Part shown: positions 7,918 through 16,859 of the stretch, piece by piece
Layout of the letters: each line of letters starts with the position of its first letter
How positions within the stretch are numbered: the stretch's first letter is position 1
Source: an uncultured Alphaproteobacteria bacterium
Lineage (GTDB): Bacteria > Pseudomonadota > Alphaproteobacteria > Caulobacterales > Hyphomonadaceae
Direction of reading: 5' to 3'
Length of the DNA: 22,121 bases
NCBI GenBank assembly: GCA_903831485.1
Contig: CAIKXW010000174.1
Span: 1 to 22,121, forward strand
Program-made: the position numbers and the translations under genes
The notes under the pieces: generated by a model
What the model was told of the DNA's origin: nothing
Database searches by the model: none
Seen by the model: the letters and a program-made list of their open reading frames with translations, nothing else

Positions 7918-8445
7918 ATGACGTATTGTGTAACCGCCGCCCTCGCGGCCGTTCTGCTCCTTTCTGCTTGCGGAGGAAGCGCGCCTGCGCCGGCTGCCGA
8001 GACGCCCGCCACAGTGGCGCCAGTCGCAGACGTAGCGACTGTTCCCCCCGCGGTGGATGGCTGGCGCGAGTATCCATTGCCCGAACGTGTCGTCTCCATC
8101 AGGCCGGGCAAATGGCGCACGGATGTGATCGACGTGCCTGTGCCCATGGGGAAAGGGCTCGAATACAAGCTCACGATGAGGAAGGGCGACGGGCTGGTCT
8201 ACACCGTCACCTATGGCGAGCTCGAACATGCGGGCCTGATGGTGGTGGAGTTCCATGGCCATACCGAGCAGGTCGATGGCGTGGGCGACCTGATGTACTA
8301 TTCGAAGGGCGGCGGCTCCGAGCAGAGCGGCGTCTTTACCGCGCCCTGGGACGGCATTCATGGCTGGTATCTCAAGAATGACGGCGACAAGGATGTCGTG
8401 GTCAAGCTTGAGCTGGCCGGCTTCTACGAACCACAGGCGAAGTAG
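7918..8445 (+). CDS. Lipoprotein of unknown function (175 aa)
   Basis: The ATG at 7918 lies 8 bp after the hydrolase stop, so the two genes are probably one transcript. The signal sequence ends in the lipobox LLSAC (Cys18), followed by a flexible Ala/Pro/Thr-rich linker (about residues 21-45) typical of envelope-tethered lipoproteins. The folded part (about 50-175) is rich in aromatic and glycine residues and contains VEFHGHTEQVDG and FTAPWDGIHGWYLKN. The latter string resembles proteins that have a transmembrane anchor and this C-terminal segment in other alphaproteobacteria, but I cannot name a family. It converges on the LOG-family gene, with only six bases between the two stop codons and no terminator visible. 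Confidence 0.75.
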   Translation: MTYCVTAALAAVLLLSACGGSAPAPAAETPATVAPVADVATVPPAVDGWREYPLPERVVSIRPGKWRTDVIDVPVPMGKGLEYKLTMRKGDGLVYTVTYGELEHAGLMVVEFHGHTEQVDGVGDLMYYSKGGGSEQSGVFTAPWDGIHGWYLKNDGDKDVVVKLELAGFYEPQAK

Positions 8446-8451
8446 ACCCGG

Positions 8452-9321
8452 TCAGGTCGTGTGCTGTTCCTGCAGCCAGCGCGTCATCACGCCGCCGCGC
8501 ACGCATTGCGCCCACGCCTGTTCCGGCGTCTCGGCATAGGTGAACAGCGTCTCGTCCACTTTCGAGATGACGCCGTGCTTCACGAGAGCGTGGAAGTTGA
8601 CGACTTCCTCCCAGAACTTCTGGTCGTAGAGCACGATCGGGATAGGCGGCGACTTGCCAGTCTGGCGCAGCGCCAGGATTTCGAACAGCTCGTCAAGCGT
8701 GCCGACGCCGCCGGGGAAGACGACAAGCGCATTGGCGCGCATGGCGAAGTGCATCTTGCGCATCGCGAAATAGTGGAAGCGGAAGGTGAGGTCCGGCGTC
8801 GAGAACGCGTTGGGTTCCTGCTCCATCGGCAGGGTGATGTTGTAGCCGATGGACGGCGCGTCGACATCATGTGCGCCGCGATTGGCCGCTTCCATGATGC
8901 CCGGGCCGCCGCCTGTGGCGATGACGTTGTCGCGCGGGCCGCCATTCTGGAGTTTGGCGCCGCCTTTCTCAGAGACGATGCGCGCAAATGTGCGGGCATC
9001 GTTGTACCAGCGGCGATGATCTGGCGGGCCCTTCTCGCTGAAGCGCGCCGAGCCGAACACGACGATGGTGGAGCGCACCCCCCATCGGTCGAGCGCTTCC
9101 TCCGCCTTGTTGTACTCCAGCATGAAGCGAACGCCACGCATGGAGTCGCCGAGGAGGTATTCCTGGTCCAGCGCGGCGAGGCGATATGTGGAGGAGGCCA
9201 TCTGAGGCTTGTTTGCGCCCTTGCCGCCGGCAAGCTGCGGAATGTCCGCCTTGGTGAGCGTGCCCGCGATTGCTGCGGGCTTCGGCTTGCCTGCGGGTTT
9301 CGAGGTGGGTTTGCGGGCCAT
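8452..9321 (-). CDS. LOG family protein (TIGR00730-type nucleotide phosphoribohydrolase)
   Basis: The protein has 289 residues. Its core carries the two signatures of the LOG/lysine-decarboxylase-like fold: GGGPGIMEAANRG (137-149) and PGGVGTLDE (203-211), which form the active site cleaving the N-glycosidic bond of nucleoside 5'-monophosphates. In plants and some bacteria LOG proteins activate cytokinins; in bacteria without cytokinins the role is usually nucleotide housekeeping. The first ~45 residues are a Lys/Pro/Ala-rich extension absent from short LOG proteins; this longer form is common among proteobacterial members. The ATG at 9321 follows an AGAAGAGA site. It lies downstream of, and in the same direction as, the polA-deaminase pair, but a terminator-like hairpin separates them. 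Confidence 0.88.
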   Translation of the reverse strand: MARKPTSKPAGKPKPAAIAGTLTKADIPQLAGGKGANKPQMASSTYRLAALDQEYLLGDSMRGVRFMLEYNKAEEALDRWGVRSTIVVFGSARFSEKGPPDHRRWYNDARTFARIVSEKGGAKLQNGGPRDNVIATGGGPGIMEAANRGAHDVDAPSIGYNITLPMEQEPNAFSTPDLTFRFHYFAMRKMHFAMRANALVVFPGGVGTLDELFEILALRQTGKSPPIPIVLYDQKFWEEVVNFHALVKHGVISKVDETLFTYAETPEQAWAQCVRGGVMTRWLQEQHTT

Positions 9322-9378
9322 CGGCGTCTCTTCTAAAGGGCCGCCTGTTTAGCCAGAACTGGCAAAAGAAGCGACCTG

Positions 9379-9400
9379 AAAAGCAGCGAGAATTGCTGCT
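9379..9400 (-). terminator. Intrinsic terminator after the polA-deaminase pair
   Basis: Read on the minus strand, AGCAGC (9400-9395) pairs with GCTGCT (9387-9382) across a 7-nt loop, and the 3' arm runs into TTTT. The stem begins inside the deaminase stop codon. The stem is short (6 bp) but has the T-run expected of an intrinsic terminator, and it lies upstream of the next leftward gene (LOG). Confidence 0.55.
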
Positions 9401-9848
9401 ACTCCATGATGTCCTCGTTCCACAGGGCAGGATTCGCCGCAATGAAATCGCACATCTGGCGAATGGAGGGCTCGTGAGCGGCGTCGATCACGTCGACGCC
9501 GTGGCTGCGCAGGAAGACTTCGTTGCCGCCGAAATTGACCGTGTCGTTGATGACGAGACGTGGGATCTTGAACTGCACGATCGTGCCCGCGCACATCATG
9601 CAGGGCGACAGCGATGTGTAGAGCGTGGTGTCGCGATAGGTGGGCTGCCGCCCCGCGTTGCGCAGGCAATCCATCTCGCCATGCGCGATCGGGTCGCTCT
9701 GCTGGACGCGCTGGTTGTGACCAGCGGAGATCAGCTGCTCGCCGCGCGCGAGCGCCGAGCCGATGGGCAAGCCGCCTTGCTCGAGCGAGCGGCGTGCTTC
9801 GTCGAACGAGAGGGTGACGAAGCGGAGGTCTGCCGCCGCGAACAACAC
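9399..9848 (-). CDS. Nucleoside/base deaminase, yeast cytosine deaminase-like
   Basis: The GTG at 9848 directly follows the TAG of polA, so translation is probably coupled. No other start fits without losing the N-terminal helix. The 149-residue protein has the zinc-binding signature of the CDA fold: HGE (His56, Glu58) and PCMMC (Cys83, Cys86). Several segments match fungal cytosine deaminase (Fcy1) in order and spacing: GGLPIGSAL, HGEMDCLRNAGR, TTLYTSLSPCMMC, VNFGGNE and the C-terminal WNEDI lid sequence. Cytosine to uracil deamination for pyrimidine salvage is therefore the best guess; a related purine or tRNA deaminase is less likely given that C-terminus. Confidence 0.82.
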   Translation of the reverse strand: MLFAAADLRFVTLSFDEARRSLEQGGLPIGSALARGEQLISAGHNQRVQQSDPIAHGEMDCLRNAGRQPTYRDTTLYTSLSPCMMCAGTIVQFKIPRLVINDTVNFGGNEVFLRSHGVDVIDAAHEPSIRQMCDFIAANPALWNEDIME

Positions 9849-12755
9849 CTAGTGCGCCTCTGCCCATGACTTCGCGGACTTGGCTTCGACCACCAGCGGC
9901 ACATTCAGTTGCACAACAGGGAGGGGCGCGTTCGACATGGTCTTCGTTGCAATCTCGGCGAGCGCTTTCGCCTCTTTCTCCGGACACTCGAACACCAGCT
10001 CATCGTGCACCTGCAGCAGCATGCGCGCCTGCAGGCCCGCATCCTTCAGCGCCTGCGGCATGCGGATCATCGCGCGCTTGATGATGTCCGCAGCGGAGCC
10101 CTGCAGCGGCGCGTTGATCGCCTGGCGTTCGCCGAAGGAGCGCTCGGCGCCGTTGGGCGACTTGATCTGCGGAAGCCAGACTTTCCGGCCGAAGATCGTC
10201 TCGACATATCCATGCTCGCGGCCGAAGGCGCGATACTGCTCCATGTAGTCCTGGATGCCGGGAAATTTCTGGAAGTACTTCTTGATGTAGGCGGCGGCCT
10301 CTTCGCGGGGAATGGATAGCTGCCGCGCGAGGCCGAAGCCCGAGATGCCGTAGATGATACCGAAATTGATCGCCTTCGCCTGGCGGCGGATCATCGGGTC
10401 CATGCCCTTCACGGGCACGTTGAACATCTCGCTCGCGGTCATCGCATGGATGTCGACGCCGTCGTTGAAGGCCTGGCGCAGGCTCGGGATGTCAGCGACG
10501 TGGGCGAGCAAGCGCAGTTCGATCTGCGAGTAGTCCGCCGACAGCAGGACATTGCCCGGCGCGGCGATGAACGCCTCGCGAATCTTGCGGCCTTCCTCGG
10601 TGCGGATGGGGATGTTCTGCAGGTTCGGGTCGGTGGAGGCGAGGCGGCCGGTCTGGGCGCCGGCGAGCGAGTAGGACGTGTGGACGTGGCCAGTGTCCCT
10701 GTTGATCGCCTCGCTGAGCGTCTCGGTATAGGTGGAGCGCAGCTTGGACAGCATGCGCCAGTCGAGCAGGACTTTCGGGAGTTCGTGGCCGTAGGCGGCG
10801 AGATCTTCGAGCGCGTCGGCGCCGGTGGCCCATGCGCCTGTCTTGGTGCGCTTGGCGCCGACGACATCGGCAAGCTTCATCTCGTCGAACAGGATTTCGC
10901 CGAGCTGTTTGGGGCTGCCGAGATTGAAGGGCCGGCCGGCAAGCTTGTGGGCCTCATCCTCAAGCCCGGCCATGCGCTGGGCGAATTCGCCGGAGAGTTG
11001 CGACAGGCGGTTGCGATCAACCAGGATCCCTGCGCGCTCCATCTCGGACACGACGGGAACAAGTGGTCGGTCCATCGTCTCATAAACGGTGGTGACACCC
11101 TCACGTGACAGGCGCGGCTTGAGGCGCTCCCATAGCCGGAAGGTTACGTCGGCGTCTTCGGCGGCGTAGCGCGTCGCCTTGTCGATGGGCGTCTGATCAA
11201 AGGTGATCTGCGACTTGCCTGAGCCGATCAGCTCCTTGATCGGGATCGGCGTGTGGCCGAGATGGAGTTCGGACAACTCGTCCATGCCATGATTGTGCTG
11301 GCCGGCTTCCAGCACGAAGGACAGCAGCATGGTGTCGTCGATCGGCCCGACATCGATGCCGAGACCGCAGAAGATCGACATGTCGTACTTGATGTTCTGG
11401 CCGATCTTGAGGACGGCGCGGTCTTCCAGCAGCGGCTTCAGCAGCTCAAGCGCGGTCGACATGTCGATCTGCTTCGGCTTGTCGCCTGACAGCAGGTCCG
11501 TCTTGTTGGCGCCGTGGCCGAGCGGAATGTAGCAGGCCTTGCCCAGGGCCAGCGCCATCGAGACGCCGGCGAGCCGCGCCGTCATCGGGTCGAGGCCGTC
11601 GGTTTCAGTGTCGACTGCGACGAAGCCCTGTTCCTTGGCCGTCACGATCCACCACATGAGACGCTCGATCTCGGTCACAGTTTCGTAGGCGTCGAGGTTG
11701 AACGGATGGGCTTCGGGCGGCTGTGGTTCGAAGCTCTCGCCGGGTACGCCATTGGCGGCGGGCGTCGCGGTCTTCACGGCGGCGGCGCCATTTGCCGCCA
11801 GTGCTTTCGACAGCGACTGTCCGCCAGCGGAGGATGAGACCGGCGGCGCGCCTTCGACGCCGAGTGTCTGAGACACGCGCGTGGTAAGCGTGCGGAATTC
11901 CATCTCCTGCAGGAAGGCGAGCAGTGGACCGGGCTCGGGGTCCGATACGCCGAGCTGTTCGAGCGGTACTTCGATGGCCACATCATCCTTCAGCGTGACC
12001 AGAACTTTCGAGAGCCGCGCCTTGTCGGCGTGCTCGATCAGCGACTCGCGGCGCTTGGGCTGCTTGATCTCGGACGCGCGGGCAAGCAGCGTTTCGAGGT
12101 CGCCATACTCCTGGATCAGCAGGGCGGCAGTCTTGATTCCGATGCCGGGCACGCCCGGAACGTTATCGACGCTGTCACCGCACAGGGCCTGCACGTCGAT
12201 CACCTTGTCCGGCGTCACGCCGAATTTTTCGAACACTTCCGGTGCGCAGATTTTGCGGTCCTTGACCGTATCGAGCATGCAGACCTGATCGTTGATCAGC
12301 TGCATCAGGTCCTTGTCCGCCGAGACGATCGACACGCGCGCGCCCTTGGCGGCAGACTGCCGTGCATAGGTGGCGATGAGATCGTCGGCCTCGAAGCCCT
12401 TCATCTCGAGTGCGGGCTGGCCAAAGGCGATGGCGGCGCGGCGCACCAACGGGAACTGGGGGATCAGGTCCTCGGGCGGATCGGGACGTTGCGCCTTGTA
12501 CTGGTCGTAGAGATCGTTGCGAAAGGTATGCGCGCCGGCGTCGAATATGCAGGCGAAGTGTGTCGGCTGGTCCCCCGCCTTGAGGTCCTCCAGCACCTTC
12601 CACAGCATGTTGCAGAAGCCCGAAATCGCGCCGACGGGCAAGCCGTCCGACTTGCGCGTCAGCTTCGGCAGGGCGTGGTAGGCGCGGAAGATAAAGCCGG
12701 ACGCATCGATCAGATAGACGTGGCTCGTCGCGTCGACGGGGCGGTGCACGGGCAT
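9849..12755 (-). CDS. polA: DNA polymerase I
   Basis: The ATG at 12755 gives 968 residues and has AAGAGG in front; a GTG at 12779 would add eight basic residues. The 5'-nuclease domain comes first (about 10-300; DASGFIFRAY with Asp17, FEADDLIATYA, SADKDLMQL, then GDSVDNVPGVPGIG of the helix-hairpin-helix). A variable Ala/Pro linker follows. The DEDD proofreading exonuclease has Asp382 and Glu384 in VDTETDG, plus IGQNIKYD and YAAEDADV, so it appears active. The polymerase domain carries motif A DYSQIELR (Asp741), motif B RRQAKAINFGIIYG and motif C VHDELVFE (Asp918). It acts in Okazaki fragment maturation and repair synthesis. The cytosine deaminase gene follows with no intervening base. Confidence 0.97.
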   Translation of the reverse strand: MPVHRPVDATSHVYLIDASGFIFRAYHALPKLTRKSDGLPVGAISGFCNMLWKVLEDLKAGDQPTHFACIFDAGAHTFRNDLYDQYKAQRPDPPEDLIPQFPLVRRAAIAFGQPALEMKGFEADDLIATYARQSAAKGARVSIVSADKDLMQLINDQVCMLDTVKDRKICAPEVFEKFGVTPDKVIDVQALCGDSVDNVPGVPGIGIKTAALLIQEYGDLETLLARASEIKQPKRRESLIEHADKARLSKVLVTLKDDVAIEVPLEQLGVSDPEPGPLLAFLQEMEFRTLTTRVSQTLGVEGAPPVSSSAGGQSLSKALAANGAAAVKTATPAANGVPGESFEPQPPEAHPFNLDAYETVTEIERLMWWIVTAKEQGFVAVDTETDGLDPMTARLAGVSMALALGKACYIPLGHGANKTDLLSGDKPKQIDMSTALELLKPLLEDRAVLKIGQNIKYDMSIFCGLGIDVGPIDDTMLLSFVLEAGQHNHGMDELSELHLGHTPIPIKELIGSGKSQITFDQTPIDKATRYAAEDADVTFRLWERLKPRLSREGVTTVYETMDRPLVPVVSEMERAGILVDRNRLSQLSGEFAQRMAGLEDEAHKLAGRPFNLGSPKQLGEILFDEMKLADVVGAKRTKTGAWATGADALEDLAAYGHELPKVLLDWRMLSKLRSTYTETLSEAINRDTGHVHTSYSLAGAQTGRLASTDPNLQNIPIRTEEGRKIREAFIAAPGNVLLSADYSQIELRLLAHVADIPSLRQAFNDGVDIHAMTASEMFNVPVKGMDPMIRRQAKAINFGIIYGISGFGLARQLSIPREEAAAYIKKYFQKFPGIQDYMEQYRAFGREHGYVETIFGRKVWLPQIKSPNGAERSFGERQAINAPLQGSAADIIKRAMIRMPQALKDAGLQARMLLQVHDELVFECPEKEAKALAEIATKTMSNAPLPVVQLNVPLVVEAKSAKSWAEAH

Positions 12756-12983
12756 GAGAGACCTCTTCTTGCCCTTCACCTAACAGGCCATGCCCGAGAG
12801 TGCCAGATTGTCCGGGCGAGACGCTCGCGGGCCCCATCAGGCCTTCAACACGAGTACATGCGCGCGAGGGCGGCAGTGCTGCCCTTCCCGCCTTGCACCG
12901 GTCCTTAAGAGCTTTCGGCTACCTTGCCGCCTGACGTTGAAAGTTCGTCAACACTCGCATGGGGGCGGCTCTTGGTAGGAACG

Positions 12984-15143
12984 ATGGGAGCACGGCGAAC
13001 GTTGGCGGGGTGGCTCAGGCAGGAGGTCTGGGCGCCCGCTGACAAGAGCGGAATTGTCGTCGTCTCCGTGCTGGCGCTGTTTGCGGCTCCCCATGTGAAC
13101 TACTTCCTCGGATGGCAGTTCACGGCGGCGTTCGTCGTTGTGGCCATCGTGTCCGCTGTCGCTACAGAGGTGCTGGTGGGCCGTGTGCTGGCAGCCCGGG
13201 ACCGTTCAAACATTCCAGGTACGATCGCCGGCATGGTTTCATACGCGGCGTGGGCGGTGTTGGCGCTGTGCCTCTATTCGACCGGTGATTCCGCCGCCGT
13301 CGTCATCGCTGTGGCGACCTCAACCACGTCTGCCATTTACGCGGTATTCAACCGCCAGAGCTCGATCTGGGCTCTCGTGCCGACGGTCAGCGTTCCGGTG
13401 CTGGCGCTCCTTTGCATGATGCTGCACACCGTATGGACGCAGCTGCCGTGGACCGTCGCAATTGCTGGGTCGGTCACATCGCTGGGCACCGTAGTCTGCA
13501 TCGCCCAAGCGGCTTGGTCCGCTGCACAATCAAGCCGCCAGCTCAACCGTGCAGTGGAGGCAAGCCACTCGACAAGCAAAAAACTGGAATTCGTTGTGTC
13601 GTCTACCGGTGATGGATATTTCGAGATTGGTCTCGACCCTCTGACTTTCCATCCCGACGAGACCTTCGCGGCTTTGCTCGGGGTCGAGCCGGTCGAGGCG
13701 CCGCTATGGACGCTCACCCAGCGGACTCATCCCGACGACGTGCCGCTGGGATCCGACCGGATCAGGCAGGTCCGCGCTGGACGCATCGACGCGACCGACC
13801 AGGAAATCAGGCTGCTCACCGCCAGCGGTGAGTACATCTGGTTCCAGATGCGCTCGCGCGTTATCCACGCGGACGATCCGTCGAGGCGCCGCGTCATCGG
13901 CATTATCGTCAACCTGTCGCGCTGGAAGGCCCTGGAGGGCGAACTCCGCGCGGCGAAGGAATCGGCCGAGGCGCACTCGGTCGCCAAGTCGCAATTCCTC
14001 GCCAACATGAGCCACGAGATCCGCACGCCCCTCAACGGCGTTCTGGGCATGGCTCAGGCGCTGGACGCGGACGAACTATCGCCGCCGCAGAAGGAAAAAG
14101 TCGGCGTCATCCTGGATTCCGGCAAGTCGCTGATGGCGTTGCTCAACGATGTTCTGGACCTGACAAAGATCGAGGCGGGGAAAATGGAAATTTCCGCGGT
14201 GCCCGGCGACTTCCTGCATACAATGAAGCGCACCCGGCAGCTCTTCCAGGCGACGGCCGAGGAAAAGGGTCTCGACCTGCTGGTCCGATACGACTCGAAC
14301 TTCCCGCAGCGCCTCAGCTACGATCCCACGCGCGTGCGCCAGTGCGTCAGCAACCTGGTCTCGAACGCCATCAAGTTCACCAGCAAGGGCCGCGTCGAGA
14401 TTTCGCTCTCCTCGAAGCGGCTCGAGACCGACGATCACATGGTCGTCGTCGAAGTCAGCGACACCGGGGTGGGCATGGCGGAGGAGACGGTGGGCAAGCT
14501 GTTCTCCGTCTTCACCCAGGCCGATGGCGCGACCACGCGCAAGTTCGGCGGATCAGGCCTTGGTCTCGCCATCTCGCGGCAGCTCGCGCGCATGATGGGC
14601 GGCGACATCACGGTCACAAGCGAACCGGGCAAGGGGTCAGTTTTCCGCTTCACCTTCCGTGCGCACGAAGCGGCCGCAGCCACGCCCTCGCCCGGGCCGT
14701 CCCCGTCCCGCATCCCCGAACCTTCGCGGAAATCATTGCGCGGCATGCGGGTGCTGCTGACGGACGACAACGCCATCAACCGCCAGGTCATCAAGCTGTT
14801 TCTCGCGCCGCAGGGCTGCGACATCGTTGAGGCGACCAACGGCAAGGAGGCGCTGGACCTTCTCGCGCAGCATGACTTCGATATCGTCCTGCTCGACGTC
14901 CACATGCCCGTCATGGACGGCAAGGAAGCGATCCAGCGCATGCGCGCAGAGCCGCGCTGGAAGAACATGCCCGTCATCGCCCTGACGGCCGACGCCATGA
15001 GCGGCGACCGCGAGAAATACATTGCGCTGGGGATGACGGACTATGTGTCCAAACCGGTGGACCAGCGCGAGCTGATCGCCAAGATGCACCAGGTGAAGGG
15101 CCTTGAGGCTGAACAGACCCGCCCGGCCATCCGCACCGCCTAG
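12984..15143 (+). CDS. Membrane hybrid histidine kinase (PAS-HisKA-HATPase-REC)
   Basis: The protein has 719 residues from ATG 12984 (AGGA just upstream; in-frame TTG codons further up are weaker). Six hydrophobic segments between about residues 22 and 178 form the membrane sensor region. A PAS domain (about 200-320) follows, ending in the usual [10 protein letters not shown] strand. The HisKA box [10 protein letters not shown] carries the phospho-accepting His344. The ATPase domain has N ([10 protein letters not shown]), G1 (DTGVGM), F and G2 (GGSGLGLAI) boxes, about 455-570. A C-terminal receiver domain (about 600-705) has DDN, Asp638 in [11 protein letters not shown] and the conserved KP near YVSKPVD. 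No cognate regulator gene is next to it, so the output presumably passes through a phosphotransfer protein elsewhere. The signal sensed is unknown. Confidence 0.92.
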   Translation: MGARRTLAGWLRQEVWAPADKSGIVVVSVLALFAAPHVNYFLGWQFTAAFVVVAIVSAVATEVLVGRVLAARDRSNIPGTIAGMVSYAAWAVLALCLYSTGDSAAVVIAVATSTTSAIYAVFNRQSSIWALVPTVSVPVLALLCMMLHTVWTQLPWTVAIAGSVTSLGTVVCIAQAAWSAAQSSRQLNRAVEASHSTSKKLEFVVSSTGDGYFEIGLDPLTFHPDETFAALLGVEPVEAPLWTLTQRTHPDDVPLGSDRIRQVRAGRIDATDQEIRLLTASGEYIWFQMRSRVIHADDPSRRRVIGIIVNLSRWKALEGELRAAKESAEAHSVAKSQFLANMSHEIRTPLNGVLGMAQALDADELSPPQKEKVGVILDSGKSLMALLNDVLDLTKIEAGKMEISAVPGDFLHTMKRTRQLFQATAEEKGLDLLVRYDSNFPQRLSYDPTRVRQCVSNLVSNAIKFTSKGRVEISLSSKRLETDDHMVVVEVSDTGVGMAEETVGKLFSVFTQADGATTRKFGGSGLGLAISRQLARMMGGDITVTSEPGKGSVFRFTFRAHEAAAATPSPGPSPSRIPEPSRKSLRGMRVLLTDDNAINRQVIKLFLAPQGCDIVEATNGKEALDLLAQHDFDIVLLDVHMPVMDGKEAIQRMRAEPRWKNMPVIALTADAMSGDREKYIALGMTDYVSKPVDQRELIAKMHQVKGLEAEQTRPAIRTA

Positions 15144-15159
15144 AGGCCACCCCGGCCTT
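15144..15159 (+). terminator. Weak hairpin after the histidine kinase
   Basis: AGGCC (15144-15148) and GGCCT (15154-15158) form a 5-bp stem with a 5-nt loop, starting directly after the TAG of the kinase gene. There is no real T-run, so this is at best a weak transcription end. The rest of the 210-bp gap to the protease gene contains one further hairpin (CAGCCC 15314-15319 / GGGCTG 15326-15331) and no promoter I can defend. Confidence 0.3.
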
Positions 15160-15353
15160 CGGCTGCACACGCCCGCGTGATCCTTCGCGCAGGCGGCGCG
15201 CCGGCCATCTTTGTTCCGCAATTTCGGCGTTGGTTCGGCCTCCGATGGCCTGTTCCTGGCGGGCGGGTCGCCTTGCGGACGCGGCGCTTTGGGGCCAAGG
15301 TCTGCAATCGATTCAGCCCCCGTGCGGGCTGAAAGACTGGGAGTTCTGAACTC

Positions 15354-16859
15354 ATGCCGGGCACGTCGTCCAAGCGCTCGCTTCTCATCAAGGTCGGCAT
15401 TCCGGTGCTGGGCGTGGCGGCTATCGCGGGCGCCTTCTTCGCGCCGGCGCTCCTGAAAATGGAAGCCCCGCCCCCGGCGATCGCCCAGCCCGGCGCACCC
15501 CTCTCTCCGGTGTCTGCAGCAGCCGTCATGGGCGAGGATTTTTCCGCCCTGGCGAAAAGCCTGATGCCGGCCGTGGTCAACATTGCAACACGCCAGACCG
15601 TGTCGCGCGGCGACGGCCTGCCAGCGTTCGGCCCGAACTCCCCGCTCAACGAGTTCAACGACCTTCTCGGCCGCGGGCAGGGCGGCGCGCGGCGCCAGTC
15701 CTCGCTCGGCTCCGGCTTCATCGTGGATTCCGCCGGCTATGTGGTGACCAACAACCACGTCATCGAGGGCGCCGACGAGATCGACGTCGTGCTGTCGGAT
15801 GGCTCCGTGCTGGCCGCCAAGCTGGTCGGCGCGGATGAGGATGTCGACCTTGCCCTCCTGAAGGTCGAGCCGCGCGCGCCGCTGACGGCTGTGCCATGGG
15901 GCAATTCGGATTCGGCGGATGTCGGTCAATGGGTGGTCGCCATCGGCAACCCGTTCGGCCTCGGCGGCACGGTGACCGCGGGCATCATCTCCGCCCGTAA
16001 CCGTGATATCAGCGCGGGTTCGTACGACGACTTCATCCAGACCGATGCCGCGATCAACAAGGGCAACTCCGGAGGGCCGCTGTTCAACCTGCGTGGCGAA
16101 GTCATCGGCGTGAACACCGCCATCATCTCGCCGGGTGAGGCGGGCGGATCGGTCGGCGTCGGCTTCTCCGTGCCTGCGAACTTCGCCAAGGTCGTCACGC
16201 AACAGCTGCGCGAATTCGGCCAGACTCGCCGCGGCACGATGGGCCTGACGGCCCGTTCGGTCGACCAGGCGATAGCGGAATCCTACGGGCTGCAGAAGCC
16301 CGAAGGGGCCATCGTCACGTCGGTCGAGGCGGGCGGCGCGGCTGAAGTTGCAGGGCTCAAACAGGGCGACCTGATCACTGCCATCAACAACCAGCAGATC
16401 CGCGAAAGCCGCGACCTGTTCCGCATCATGGGCGTGACGCAGGTCGGTACGCAGGTGTCGGTGCGCTATCTTCGCAATGGCAAGGCGGCGACCGCAAGCT
16501 TCAAGCTGGCGTCGGCCAGCGCCGCGGCAGCTGCCGCCAAGCCCGAGGAAAATGACGTCGCAACGGCGCTCACCAACATTCTCGGTATCCAGTTCAAGGT
16601 GATCGAGGACGCGGATCGCCGCCGTCGCAGCATCCCCGCCTCCGTGCGCGGCGTGCTTGTGCAGTCGATCGAGACCGGCTCGGACGCGCTCGGCAAGATT
16701 CCGATCGGCGCGGTTGTCACCGAGGTCCACTTCCAGCCGGTGTCATCGCCCGAACAGGCGATTGCCGCCGCCGAAGCCGCGAAGGCTGCCGGCAAGCCCG
16801 TCCTGCTCCAGCTCTGGGGCGATGACGAGGTGAGCTACGTCGCCGTGCGTCCGCGTTAG
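15354..16859 (+). CDS. Periplasmic DegP/HtrA-type serine protease
   Basis: The protein has 501 residues. An uncleaved-looking hydrophobic segment (about 10-32) anchors or exports it, followed by a Pro-rich linker. The trypsin-like domain has the complete triad His135 (TNNHVI), Asp165 (DVDLALLKV) and Ser239 (GNSGGPLF). The first PDZ domain spans about 295-390, with GLKQGDLITAINNQQI typical of the family. The second PDZ-like domain (about 405-500) is divergent and preceded by an alanine-rich stretch. HtrA/Do proteases degrade or refold misfolded envelope proteins. The ATG at 15354 has GGGAG about ten bases upstream. Its stop codon overlaps the stop of the convergent serB by four bases. Whether it is called degP, degQ or mucD cannot be settled from sequence alone. 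Confidence 0.93.
   Translation: MPGTSSKRSLLIKVGIPVLGVAAIAGAFFAPALLKMEAPPPAIAQPGAPLSPVSAAAVMGEDFSALAKSLMPAVVNIATRQTVSRGDGLPAFGPNSPLNEFNDLLGRGQGGARRQSSLGSGFIVDSAGYVVTNNHVIEGADEIDVVLSDGSVLAAKLVGADEDVDLALLKVEPRAPLTAVPWGNSDSADVGQWVVAIGNPFGLGGTVTAGIISARNRDISAGSYDDFIQTDAAINKGNSGGPLFNLRGEVIGVNTAIISPGEAGGSVGVGFSVPANFAKVVTQQLREFGQTRRGTMGLTARSVDQAIAESYGLQKPEGAIVTSVEAGGAAEVAGLKQGDLITAINNQQIRESRDLFRIMGVTQVGTQVSVRYLRNGKAATASFKLASASAAAAAAKPEENDVATALTNILGIQFKVIEDADRRRRSIPASVRGVLVQSIETGSDALGKIPIGAVVTEVHFQPVSSPEQAIAAAEAAKAAGKPVLLQLWGDDEVSYVAVRPR

Noticed and set aside
8461..9336. Plus-strand open frame of 291 codons opposite the LOG gene
   Set aside because: The minus strand carries the full LOG motifs; the plus frame has no ribosome binding site or domain.
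12030..12908. Plus-strand open frame of 292 codons opposite the start of polA
   Set aside because: It is antisense to the highly conserved 5'-nuclease domain and has no recognisable protein features.
12904..12912. CtrA-type binding site upstream of the histidine kinase
   Set aside because: Only one TTAA half-site is present; the second half at the required 7-nt spacing is absent.
15268..15300. Heat-shock (RpoH-type) promoter upstream of the HtrA protease gene
   Set aside because: A CTTG is present, but no acceptable -10 lies at 17-18 bp; the match is no better than chance in this GC-rich gap.
14733..16730. Very long minus-strand open frame (665 codons) opposite the kinase and protease genes
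   Set aside because: Its product is rich in Arg, His, Gly and Asp with no recognisable domain, and it lies antisense to two genes with clear domain signatures. High-GC codon bias produces such frames.
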